Shown piece after piece: positions 22,577 to 32,144 of a stretch of DNA of 64,000 nucleotides. Within the stretch, counting starts at the first letter, position 1; every line of letters starts with the position of its first letter. The DNA comes from Chitinophagaceae bacterium (lineage in GTDB: Bacteria; Bacteroidota; Bacteroidia; Chitinophagales; Chitinophagaceae): positions 1 through 64,000 of the forward strand of contig JADJOC010000005.1 of NCBI GenBank assembly GCA_016713965.1, in the 5' to 3' direction. Position numbers and translations under genes: made by a program. The notes beneath the pieces were generated by a model, which was not told where the DNA came from, ran no database searches, and worked only from the letters and a program-made list of their open reading frames with translations.

Positions 22577-25500
22577 ACTTCTCTGGCCTATATCCAAGAT
22601 ATTCAATGAACCCTCCTTTAAATATCCCGTTCCACACACCTTGTGATGGGCTAAAATCTCCACTATAAGGGTCTTTCCCAGTTATTCCTTGATATAATAC
22701 TTTCCCATCTTTTACTAATCGCCAAGGAAGCGGTAAATTAAACTTAGAACCTACCACTTCTCCTAATGACCCCCACATTTTACCTTTATCTCCTTTTTCA
22801 GCATAATCTATAGCTTTTATAGCTTTTGTAGTAGCATCAAAAGAATCATTTTTATTTAAAATATTTTTAAAATAATACCCTAATTCTTCATTTTCAGCAG
22901 CCATTTGTGTAAGTAAAAATTCTGGTGTAAATGTATCTAAATAACGCTTAGACCATTTATTTTTGTTTCTCCACTCTCTATAATCATCTGTACTTGCTAC
23001 CCCCATAAAGGCAAGGTATGTTAATAATGAAGCCCCCCCACCTATTGCGCCACGCATATATTTATCTTTATAACGGGCTTGATTATACAATGCTCTTTCT
23101 AAATATTTCATACCTGATTCACTAGCTAAATCAATCCTAGACCTTTTGCCACCAGATGCCAATTGATAACCTAATCCTGTAAATAGCCCTAATCCTGTTT
23201 TTTCTAATTTAAGTACTAGCCAGTTCGTCCCACCACCAACAAATGGATTAATCATATTTCTCCATATAGAGGATTTATAAGTTAAATAAGCACCTCTATT
23301 CCAATCTTTTTCTTTAACTGCTTCTTGTATTTTCTTTTCTATAGAGCCTGTATATCCAGTTACCATTGCTGATAATGGATTATTAGCTTCATGCCCCAAG
23401 CCTTCACCTGCTGCTTTATATGCTGCTTTATATGCTGCTTCAATTTGTTCAGTAGTTAATTTTTCTCCCATCTCTAGTGCAGATTTAACTATATCATTTG
23501 CAAACCTGTCAATAGATGTTTGTGTAGTGGGGACTAATTCCTCTTTAGCATCTTTATTTATTTTTTCTATAACCTCTTTTGCTGTTACCTGTGCATCCTT
23601 AAAAGTTTGACCTGTTAATTTTTCTGAAACAAATTTAACAGCTTCATCCTTTGACATTCTATTTTTATTAGTTTCGTGTGTGAGTATTTTAATAAGATTA
23701 TGAGCAAATTTCTTCTCTGTAATAGATTGCTTAAACATTGCATCCATCGCATCTAATGTTGCCTTCCCTGTTAATACAGAAGCTATACCTTGATATAATT
23801 GATTGTCGGATAATTTATTTACATAATCATCTAATTTAGCCCGATTTGTAAATTGGTGATTAACATCCCCATAACCAACCCCACCATTTACTAACATATC
23901 TTTATATATTGTCTTCATCATAGCATTTCTATGTTTAGCCATTTGCTTAGTACCAATACCTTCTTTACTTAATTCGCCTCCTATTTTTTCAAAGGCATTC
24001 TGTATTGCACCAGAAAAAGGATTTTCTACAGTTTGCTTTAAATTATTAAGTACCATTGTTTGGCTTATATCCATATAACTCCTAACTATATTTGCCATTT
24101 TAAAATTATTGTTCCCTTGCATTTTTGCCTCTTTAGATAATAATAACCTTAAATTGTTTTCTAATTGCTGCATAGCAGCCTTAGAACTAACATCATTTAA
24201 TTTCACTCCTTTAAAACTACTAGAATATAAAGTTTGCATTGCATTGGCTATTTTTTTAGCTTGCTCAAACCCCTGTGGGCTTATACTTGACCCTATGGCT
24301 GTATTAATAAGTTTATCATACTCTGCCGTATCTTTATCAAATAATCCATAGTTGTATAATTCAGCTAATTTTTTAGCTGCTCCTTTTTGTTCAGGTGATA
24401 CACTTTCTTTATTTCTTTTAGCCAATTCGTTCATTGATTTTTCAATAATTGAAGCACGCAGAGTATTGTATTCTTCAATTAATTCTCCCTGCATTTTTTG
24501 CACTTCCTCTTTACTCATACCTTTATCTAGTAAAGCCTTTTCTACATTAGATTTTATTTTATCAATACTTCCTTCTTCGCCAGCCAATTTCTTCCAATCT
24601 AATATTTTTCTTTTCTCCCCTTTTATAGTAGTAGTCCTATTAAAACCAGCATCAATTAAAGCCTCTTTTACTGTTTGTTGTATAGACTTATCATTTTCTT
24701 TTACATTGACTTTGTTTTCTTCAAACCCTTTTAAATAATCTTTTCTAAATTCATCTTCTTTTTCCCAGTTTTTACCATACTTCTCTTTTATTTTTTTAAT
24801 ACCTAATTCTATTGCATCAGCAACTTTAACACCTGCTTTAATGGCATTTTTTATTGTTGTTATACCTGCATCAATTATAGCCACAGGAACACCTAACCCA
24901 GCATCATACAATTTGCTCCTTAATTTCTTTTGTATAGATTCTAAAGCTGCAATTGCCTTGTCTGCTTTTTTTCTTCTTTCAGTAGGTAATTCTTTATAAA
25001 TTTTATCAATCTCTTTTGCAACACCCTCCTCAACCATTTTTTCTATTTGAGCATTTTTATCTAAATTAACCTGCTCATTTTCTACCTCTTTAACTTCCGA
25101 TTCTTTATTAATAATATCCGCATCAGCTTCTAATGCTTTTTCAATATCTGATTTTTTTTCTAATTCTTTACTTGAAAAAAAGCTATCAGTTATTTTTGAA
25201 GTATCATAACCAACTTCTGCTATTTTCCTTAACCTAGCCATATTTAAGGCTAATGAATTTTCCCTAGAAAATGCCTGCGATTTTTCATAAACCAATTTCT
25301 GTAATTTATTTATACGTTCAACATTTGGGCTTTCTAATTTTTCTTTTGCTAAAGCATTTTCCAAACTTATATAAATAAGTGCTTTATTTGGGATAGGTAA
25401 ATTTTCTTTCCCTACATATTCTAATAATTTTTCTACATATTCATCACCAAAAACCTCTTTTGATTTTTCAATTACTTTTTCACCATGCAATAACGCTGGC

Positions 25501-28500
25501 AATAATTCTTGTTTGATTATTTCCTGATTATTTTGTGGAGTTTCATTGGTATATTTTTCAATCGTATCTTTACTCATATACTCCCTTATCACGCCTTGAT
25601 TGGGAATATTTGCAGCCATTTTATCCAATCCTTTTTTATCTCCACCACCTTCACCATCACTCATAGGTTTATCACCGCCCTTTGGCGGTTCTACTGGCGG
25701 CTTTTGCCCTCCTTCTTTTGCTGGCGGCTCAACTTCACCAGCTTTTGCATTAACAGCACCTTCGCTCTCTGCTTGGATAGTATTTTTGGGAACTTCTGCT
25801 TTGGCTTCATTTTTTATCTCTGGTTTAGTAGATAGGTATTGTTCTTTGGGATTATTTAGTTCCGCTAAGTTTTCTGTATGATGAAAAATGTCGTCTAAAA
25901 TAGTTGGGTCTTTTAATCCTAACATTTTTGCAACTGCATCTAAGAATTGCTTAAATACATTTGGTTTTTTGCCTTCGCTTTTAAACTTTGAAAGTATGTC
26001 TTGAAATTCAGGATTAGCCATTGCCTCTGCAACAAATTCATCCAAATTTTTAAATACGTTATAATTGGTGTCAATTCCATTCTTTTCAAATATGCCTTTA
26101 ACCTTGTGGTAAATTCTGTTTAGATTATTTAATGCTTCTAAATCGGTATCTGTTAAGTGATGTAACTGGTCTTTATCAAAGAATGTAATCTTCATTGAAG
26201 TTAATTGGTGAATAGCTTCATGTAAAAATGTCTTTACCCTATCAGGGGCTTCTTTACTAAGCGTAATGCCATTTAATTTACTACTCTTACCAAATGCCTG
26301 TTTACCTTTTTCGTTTACCAACTTATCTACAAAATTTGTTTTAACCCCTTTTAGTTTATCCCTTATAAGTTTTGCTAATTCAGCAAATGCACCGCCTCTG
26401 TTTTCTGCTTCATTAAGTAAATTCTCTGTATGTTGTTCTGGAGTTGGTTCGGCTTTACTATTGGCTAACTCATGGTCTTTTTTAAGTGCTTCAAATTTAT
26501 CAATAGCTTTTTGCGAATATGCTTTGGTATTAGCATCCTTACCTTTCATATTTTCTTGGTGATGCTCAATAAGTTTATTCAAAGCAACAATCGGATCTGT
26601 CAAAGCCAACTTATGCAATTCAGGATTAGTTTCAGCCAACCCACTAACAAAACTATCAACCCGTCCTTTTGCATCCTTCTGCTCCTGTGTCAATTCCACA
26701 TTTTCCCCTACACCACTACCTTCTCCCCTACCATTTACTTCTATTGGTGGTGGCACATTATCACCTTCTGGTATTCCTGTGGCTTGGTCAATACCTTCAA
26801 TCTTTTCTGATTGGCTGGTATCTTCTTCTTTTGGTTTGTTTTCTATAATATCATTAATAGCTTCCAGTTCTGCCTTGGATTCCTTAACCTCTTTTTCATT
26901 TGGTTCAATAGTTTTACCTTCAGCATCTTTTTTAGGCTCTAGCGATTTTTCCAACGAATTTTTTCTTGATTCTAATTGTTTATCGGTTTTAGGTTCAAGT
27001 ATGTAATCATTTTTAAAATCAGCTACTAAGGCTGTATGTTCTGCTTTTTCTTTTTGACGTGGTGGGAGTTGTTTTTTTAGCGCTTCGTTTTTAACCGCTT
27101 CGTTATATAAATAATCACCTTTTTCTTTTTCAGACAAAGGTTGCCCTTTTGAATTTGTTGTAGGTAAATTTTTATAAGCGGCTGCGGAACTTTCAATGCT
27201 GTTTTTTACTTGCTCAAAATCAGTTGTAGATAAATTGCCATCCTTTACCATTTGTCTAGCCTGCTCAATAAATTCAGTAGGATTTTTACCTGTTTCTAAA
27301 AATGAACTTTTCTGTAATTCAGTTGGCGATTTATAACCAATATGCCCTAATCCTGCGCCTAAAATACCAAAATTCAAAACTCCTATTAATGATTGTTTGA
27401 AATTTTGCTCCCTGTCAATTGGTGTGCCTAATACTTGGTTTTTTAACTCATTACCAGCCGCCATAAAACCCTCAAATTTTGCACCTGCTTTTGCACCTTC
27501 TGCAAACATTTTAGGAGTAGCTTTTACCCTTTCTGCAATTCCACGCAATGCCTTTGGAGTTTTAGACATCATTGCTGATATTTCACTATCAGTCATTTTG
27601 TTGATTATCTTTCCTGCGGATGTTTCCATGCCAGCCATTTTCTTTATTGCCTCTGCTGTTCCTGCGCCTGCCATTGCAAAAGAACTTATAGCAGTTGAAG
27701 CCATAGCATATTTGTAGGCTTCGGATTGTGGCTTGCCATCCATTATTGCGGCGGCATATTCATCATGGAAACTTGTTGCGGCAGCAGCAGTAAATGTTGA
27801 TATAAATTTTCTTGCTGCCCCTGCGCTTGCGCCGCCACCTGTTACTGATTCCAAAGCAATAAAAGGCACTAAAGTTGCTGCAATATCAGTAACTCCATAT
27901 AATATTGAAGATGGGGAAACATCAAATTTTCCTCCCTTTATAGGAACTCTGCCAAATTTGTCTAAATTGTTTTTTAATAGGCTTGTTACCTGCTTTTCTT
28001 TTTGCTCATCACTTAATGATTTATTATTTTTTACAATATCTATTTGTGATTGCAATTCAGGCTGTATCAATAACTGGCTATCATTAATACTTTTATTTTT
28101 ATCTGTTTTATGAAAGGTATATTGCTCTTTTAAATTTTCTCCCATGATAGCCAACTCACGCATATTATTACTTGCATCAGACATAAAAGGACTGCTAACA
28201 GCTTCCCAAACGCCTTCTGCTGTATGGGCTACAGAAGTAAATAACTTCCCTGCTAAATACCCACCAAAATTAGCACGTTGCCCTAAAACTTCTTGGAGGG
28301 CATCATCTACCTTATTATCTACTCTATCAGGATATTTGCTATCTAATTCATTATTATAAGTTGTTAATTCATTATATTTTTTTTCTAATTGTTCAGCTTT
28401 TGATAATTGTTCAGGGGATAAGCCACCACCATTATTTTTTGCCTCTTTGTTTAAACTATTTAAATCTTCATTGATGGCATTTAGTTGAAGATTAACTCCC

Positions 28501-29561
28501 GTTTCTTCTAAAGTTTGCATCAAATGATTGTATCCTTTTTGTTCATTTGGTTTATCCTTTAGTGATTTAGCATCAATAAAAAGCCTTTCATATTGCTTGG
28601 CTTTTTCGGGAGATAGGTCTTTTATATATTGATACCCCAATAAAGCGTTATTACTTAAATACTTACTTTCTTCTGAATCTTTAACTATATTATCAAACCC
28701 ATTTTTATAAGCATCTCCATAAACTTTTGAACGCTCTGTGGCTAAAGCAGATTTTAACTTTTCTGCATCTTCCCCACCTACCTGATCGATTAAAGCTGCC
28801 TGCCCTTTAACTATTCCTCTTTGTTGGTTATAATCACCTACATTATAATTATTTGTATTGCTTTTTGATGAATTTATTAAATATTGGCGGGTTTCTTCAT
28901 CAATATTACCATCTGCAAATTGCTGGTTGATTTTATCCCGTAACCCTACCTGCACTTTTGCAGTAGCAATACGCCTTTGGTAATTTTGTGGATTGTCTTT
29001 TTTTATTTGTATTAATTCCTCTGGTGTAAACCCTTTTTGAGTATAGGCTATTTCAGGCAACCCTTCTATTTCGCTAGAAAATTCATCAGCATCAATACCA
29101 TACAATTCTTTAAATTGTTCTTTTTTCTTTTTGGCTTCACCAATAGAAACATCATCAGGTGCTTTCACAACAATATTTCCCCCCTTACCACTAGAGGGCA
29201 TTGGAATATCTTTTGTCCTACTTTCTAAATCTTTTATTTGCGTTATTTCACCTAATATCGGATTTATGCTACCGCTTTCTTCCGAAGGTAATGGAGAAGG
29301 TGATTGTGATTGGGATAAATCGTTGCCAGATTGCAATGAGGATTTCTCGAAATTGATAGAACCGACTTTTTTTTTTACTCCACCTAAGCGTTTTTCATAT
29401 TCATCAAAATCTCCCAAATCAAAACCTTTCTCTCCTACTGCATTATAGAAGTTTTTTCTATCATCAGGAGTTCGCATTTTTGATTTAAAAGTATCGTAAT
29501 CCCCTATATCAAATTGTTGAGATAATGCCTTATACAAGGCTTCTAATTCTTTTTCGTCCAT
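22569..29561 (-). CDS. giant ejection/internal virion protein with metallopeptidase motif
   Basis: 2330 residues. The N-terminus has two copies of a short unit (QQFDIGDYDTFKSKM and EKGFDLGDFDEYEKRL). A long helical and charged middle follows; near residue 1114 HEAIH matches HExxH and about 50 residues later DEFVAEAMANPEF supplies a likely third zinc ligand, as in gluzincin peptidases within large polyvalent phage proteins. Hydrophobic alanine-rich segments lie around 570-660 and near 2130-2200. Proteins of this size and position are carried in virions and injected with DNA, often opening the cell wall or carrying enzymes. The peptidase could process virion proteins or cut a host target. Confidence 0.75.
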   Translation of the reverse strand: MDEKELEALYKALSQQFDIGDYDTFKSKMRTPDDRKNFYNAVGEKGFDLGDFDEYEKRLGGVKKKVGSINFEKSSLQSGNDLSQSQSPSPLPSEESGSINPILGEITQIKDLESRTKDIPMPSSGKGGNIVVKAPDDVSIGEAKKKKEQFKELYGIDADEFSSEIEGLPEIAYTQKGFTPEELIQIKKDNPQNYQRRIATAKVQVGLRDKINQQFADGNIDEETRQYLINSSKSNTNNYNVGDYNQQRGIVKGQAALIDQVGGEDAEKLKSALATERSKVYGDAYKNGFDNIVKDSEESKYLSNNALLGYQYIKDLSPEKAKQYERLFIDAKSLKDKPNEQKGYNHLMQTLEETGVNLQLNAINEDLNSLNKEAKNNGGGLSPEQLSKAEQLEKKYNELTTYNNELDSKYPDRVDNKVDDALQEVLGQRANFGGYLAGKLFTSVAHTAEGVWEAVSSPFMSDASNNMRELAIMGENLKEQYTFHKTDKNKSINDSQLLIQPELQSQIDIVKNNKSLSDEQKEKQVTSLLKNNLDKFGRVPIKGGKFDVSPSSILYGVTDIAATLVPFIALESVTGGGASAGAARKFISTFTAAAATSFHDEYAAAIMDGKPQSEAYKYAMASTAISSFAMAGAGTAEAIKKMAGMETSAGKIINKMTDSEISAMMSKTPKALRGIAERVKATPKMFAEGAKAGAKFEGFMAAGNELKNQVLGTPIDREQNFKQSLIGVLNFGILGAGLGHIGYKSPTELQKSSFLETGKNPTEFIEQARQMVKDGNLSTTDFEQVKNSIESSAAAYKNLPTTNSKGQPLSEKEKGDYLYNEAVKNEALKKQLPPRQKEKAEHTALVADFKNDYILEPKTDKQLESRKNSLEKSLEPKKDAEGKTIEPNEKEVKESKAELEAINDIIENKPKEEDTSQSEKIEGIDQATGIPEGDNVPPPIEVNGRGEGSGVGENVELTQEQKDAKGRVDSFVSGLAETNPELHKLALTDPIVALNKLIEHHQENMKGKDANTKAYSQKAIDKFEALKKDHELANSKAEPTPEQHTENLLNEAENRGGAFAELAKLIRDKLKGVKTNFVDKLVNEKGKQAFGKSSKLNGITLSKEAPDRVKTFLHEAIHQLTSMKITFFDKDQLHHLTDTDLEALNNLNRIYHKVKGIFEKNGIDTNYNVFKNLDEFVAEAMANPEFQDILSKFKSEGKKPNVFKQFLDAVAKMLGLKDPTILDDIFHHTENLAELNNPKEQYLSTKPEIKNEAKAEVPKNTIQAESEGAVNAKAGEVEPPAKEGGQKPPVEPPKGGDKPMSDGEGGGDKKGLDKMAANIPNQGVIREYMSKDTIEKYTNETPQNNQEIIKQELLPALLHGEKVIEKSKEVFGDEYVEKLLEYVGKENLPIPNKALIYISLENALAKEKLESPNVERINKLQKLVYEKSQAFSRENSLALNMARLRKIAEVGYDTSKITDSFFSSKELEKKSDIEKALEADADIINKESEVKEVENEQVNLDKNAQIEKMVEEGVAKEIDKIYKELPTERRKKADKAIAALESIQKKLRSKLYDAGLGVPVAIIDAGITTIKNAIKAGVKVADAIELGIKKIKEKYGKNWEKEDEFRKDYLKGFEENKVNVKENDKSIQQTVKEALIDAGFNRTTTIKGEKRKILDWKKLAGEEGSIDKIKSNVEKALLDKGMSKEEVQKMQGELIEEYNTLRASIIEKSMNELAKRNKESVSPEQKGAAKKLAELYNYGLFDKDTAEYDKLINTAIGSSISPQGFEQAKKIANAMQTLYSSSFKGVKLNDVSSKAAMQQLENNLRLLLSKEAKMQGNNNFKMANIVRSYMDISQTMVLNNLKQTVENPFSGAIQNAFEKIGGELSKEGIGTKQMAKHRNAMMKTIYKDMLVNGGVGYGDVNHQFTNRAKLDDYVNKLSDNQLYQGIASVLTGKATLDAMDAMFKQSITEKKFAHNLIKILTHETNKNRMSKDEAVKFVSEKLTGQTFKDAQVTAKEVIEKINKDAKEELVPTTQTSIDRFANDIVKSALEMGEKLTTEQIEAAYKAAYKAAGEGLGHEANNPLSAMVTGYTGSIEKKIQEAVKEKDWNRGAYLTYKSSIWRNMINPFVGGGTNWLVLKLEKTGLGLFTGLGYQLASGGKRSRIDLASESGMKYLERALYNQARYKDKYMRGAIGGGASLLTYLAFMGVASTDDYREWRNKNKWSKRYLDTFTPEFLLTQMAAENEELGYYFKNILNKNDSFDATTKAIKAIDYAEKGDKGKMWGSLGEVVGSKFNLPLPWRLVKDGKVLYQGITGKDPYSGDFSPSQGVWNGIFKGGFIEYLGYRPEKSK

Positions 29562-31072
29562 TACCAGCTAATTTTTGTTTTTGATTTTGGCAAATTAGGT
29601 CGATCAGATTTACTAGAACTAGCACTACTTTTCTTACCTTCTTTTGTTCCACCTGACTTAACCCCACCTCCAGATAACATATTTATTTTTGGTGTTGTAT
29701 TAGCAGCACCATTAACATACGATACTAACCAACCATCTTTTTTAAACTTATTCCCCATATACCCATCTACTACAGGAGTGTACTCTTCCGTTTTCGTATT
29801 ATAGAAAATATCTTTTGCTTTGCTTTTTGTCAATAAAGGCTTGCCATTTTTGTCTGTTTTTGGTTTACCATCTTCATCAACAACTGGAATTTCTACATCA
29901 AAATTATCTAGATCAGTTGGCGATACATTTAATTTAATGGTGTTATCAGTATCGATCCCAAGATTCCCAAACATAGACGGCAACTTGCTGCCATTTTTAA
30001 TTTGATTAAGACGATAATCTTCAAGATTATTGTATGCTTCATTTTGTTTATATTCAGAATCGGCTCTTCTAATTTTAGAATATATATTTGCTAATGCTAC
30101 TTGATGTGGGAATTTATGATTATCCTCAAAATCAACTTGATTAGCATATCTTTTTTCCATTTGGTATTTCCAATCAGTTTTAACTTCTTCTCCTCTTTTA
30201 GCATAACTAGCGGCTTTCATCATATAATCTGCTTTTGCAAGTTTTGCTGGTGTATCTACGACAGCATTTTTCCCTTCAACTCCTTGTAAAAACCCTGTGG
30301 CTTTTGCTACTAATTCTGGGTCGTTATGCAATAAATCATTATATGCTTTTCGCATTGATTTATCAGAAGACACCGCCCTTTCAGCATTATTTCCTATTTG
30401 TTCTATATTTTCTGTAGAATATGTTTCTACATATGGCATAATTACCTGCCCTGTTTTTTTATCATTTATTGCATTTTTTTCATCATAAGTTTTACCCCCT
30501 TTAATATTGCCAAATATTAACTTATCTGCTTTAGCCTGTCTTACTGTATCAAATTCAGGTGTATTAAATGAAATATTAGTTAAATCTACATCTCTGCCTA
30601 ATTCATCATATCTTGAAGGATCATATATCGATTTCCCTTTTCTATCAATAAGTACCATATCATCATCATCTGGATTCCATTTACCAGATACCCTTTGCTC
30701 ATTGAGCATATTTTCATCTTTCAATTCCTGCTTTGATCTTTCTGCATCACTTAATAATTTTGTATGCCGCCTGTTAAATTCGGTAACAGTTTTATGCCCA
30801 TCTAAAGAAGGATTTAAAAGATACTTTTTGTTTTCAGGATTCATTCCGAAATTCTTAAACTCCTCTAGCTGTTGAGACCATCCCCCAACTATATCTTTGT
30901 TACGCATTCCTGCTGGGGTAACATCTTGCAACGATTTCCCATAATAAGCCTCCAAAGCATCTTCTTTAGCCTTTTTTTTAGCCATTAAATTTGCTTGAAA
31001 CATCAACACAGGTCTGCTATCAAAAACTCCCTGCCCCCCTGAATATAAATTTGGTGGATTTTGTAGTGCCAT
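29561..31072 (-). CDS. internal virion/ejection protein
   Basis: 503 residues starting MALQNPPNLYSGGQGVFDSR. Mostly helical and charged, with no signal peptide. A flexible Ser/Lys/Gly tail (SGGTKEGKKSSASSSKSDRP) closes the protein. The stop TAA and the next gene's ATG share bases (TAATG), so it is coupled to the giant gene. Position between the small Gly-rich protein and the giant gene matches the second of three ejection proteins in podoviruses. Confidence 0.6.
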   Translation of the reverse strand: MALQNPPNLYSGGQGVFDSRPVLMFQANLMAKKKAKEDALEAYYGKSLQDVTPAGMRNKDIVGGWSQQLEEFKNFGMNPENKKYLLNPSLDGHKTVTEFNRRHTKLLSDAERSKQELKDENMLNEQRVSGKWNPDDDDMVLIDRKGKSIYDPSRYDELGRDVDLTNISFNTPEFDTVRQAKADKLIFGNIKGGKTYDEKNAINDKKTGQVIMPYVETYSTENIEQIGNNAERAVSSDKSMRKAYNDLLHNDPELVAKATGFLQGVEGKNAVVDTPAKLAKADYMMKAASYAKRGEEVKTDWKYQMEKRYANQVDFEDNHKFPHQVALANIYSKIRRADSEYKQNEAYNNLEDYRLNQIKNGSKLPSMFGNLGIDTDNTIKLNVSPTDLDNFDVEIPVVDEDGKPKTDKNGKPLLTKSKAKDIFYNTKTEEYTPVVDGYMGNKFKKDGWLVSYVNGAANTTPKINMLSGGGVKSGGTKEGKKSSASSSKSDRPNLPKSKTKISW

Positions 31073-31110
31073 TTTATAAATTAAAAAATGTATTTTATAT
31101 TACTGATTTA

Positions 31111-31728
31111 TTAAAACATATATGGTTGCATGGCTAATTCTTGCCCACCACCTCCACTACTTTTTGAACCTTGCCCTAATTGATAACCTCCTGCCATTGT
31201 CCCTAACCCATTAAAAATGTTTTTCAAACCATCGTTTGCTGTTCTTGCATTAGCCCCAGCTTTCATAGCAAGCAAATTGTATTTTCTTTCAAAAGGCTGC
31301 ATTTTATTAATATTAAAAGCCTGTCTATCTTCACCAGCTTTCATTTGTGTTGCACCCCCTAATTGTGAAAATCTTTGGTCTTTTTGATTTTCTGCGGCAA
31401 TACCTGCTTTTAATAATGAATCATTTTGCCCTTGTATCAAACTGGAAATACCAGCAAGACCGCTTCTTCTATTATTTAATGCACCAATACCTTGATTAAC
31501 TCCTCTACCTATATTTTGTTGTTGAGTTTTGTAAAGGGTGCTATTGTAAGGATTTACATTATAACGTTGTAAAGCATTGTTATAATAGGATAATACATAT
31601 TCATTAGGGTTATAGGTAGGGCTTTGTAAATTCTCTAATTCTTTTTGTGATTTTTTAGCTTTTCGCCCTCCAAAAAAACTTTGCAATAACCCTGCCCCTG
31701 CTGTTACCGCTCCAATTGTTACTGGCAT
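31111..31728 (-). CDS. small ejection protein candidate
   Basis: 205 residues. The N-terminus VTIGAVTAGAGLLQSFFGG is a Gly/Ala-rich membrane-active segment like that of small podovirus ejection proteins. The rest is polar, Gln/Asn-rich and helical. It overlaps the GNAT gene by 10 bases. Role by position and composition; no direct motif. Confidence 0.55.
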   Translation of the reverse strand: MPVTIGAVTAGAGLLQSFFGGRKAKKSQKELENLQSPTYNPNEYVLSYYNNALQRYNVNPYNSTLYKTQQQNIGRGVNQGIGALNNRRSGLAGISSLIQGQNDSLLKAGIAAENQKDQRFSQLGGATQMKAGEDRQAFNINKMQPFERKYNLLAMKAGANARTANDGLKNIFNGLGTMAGGYQLGQGSKSSGGGGQELAMQPYMF

Positions 31729-32144
31729 ATTAATTCAGTTATATTGTTATCAAAATAATTTATTCTCATATTTTTCTTTTGCAGCCATTTTATAGCCCTT
31801 GTATTTGTATTCCATAAACAGCATATAAATAAACCCAATTCTTTTTTTATGCTATCATATAAAAAATCTAGCCATTCCTTTACCCTATATTTAATATTTA
31901 AAGCAAAGCTGATTAAAGCATTATCTATGTACACAAAATATCCAATCAATTTATCCTCATCAAAAATACCTTTATATAAACTCCCTTCATATTCTAATAT
32001 TTTACTGCCTATATCTTCAACAATATCGTCAATATTTTTAGGGTTCTCGTTTGGGTCATAAAACTTAAAAATATCCATATCATTTTCAAAAGCCACTTTT
32101 ATAGCTTGTAATAATAAATTATATGAAATATTTTTTATTGTCAA
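31719..32144 (-). CDS. GNAT-like acetyltransferase
   Basis: 141 residues. GIFDEDKLIGYFVYIDNALI is the central strand pair of a GNAT fold, and NTNTRAIKWLQKKNMRINYF fits the C-terminal helix where small acetyltransferases read xNxxAxxxYxKxGF. The acetyl-CoA loop (Q/RxxGxG/A) is not clear. Small GNAT proteins are often coded beside internal virion proteins in podoviruses, where they may have a structural or maturation role. Confidence 0.55.
   Translation of the reverse strand: MTIKNISYNLLLQAIKVAFENDMDIFKFYDPNENPKNIDDIVEDIGSKILEYEGSLYKGIFDEDKLIGYFVYIDNALISFALNIKYRVKEWLDFLYDSIKKELGLFICCLWNTNTRAIKWLQKKNMRINYFDNNITELICQ

Noticed and set aside
24109..30875. several + strand frames over the giant and 503-residue genes
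   Set aside because: Shadows of the minus-strand coding sequence with hydrophobic low-complexity content.
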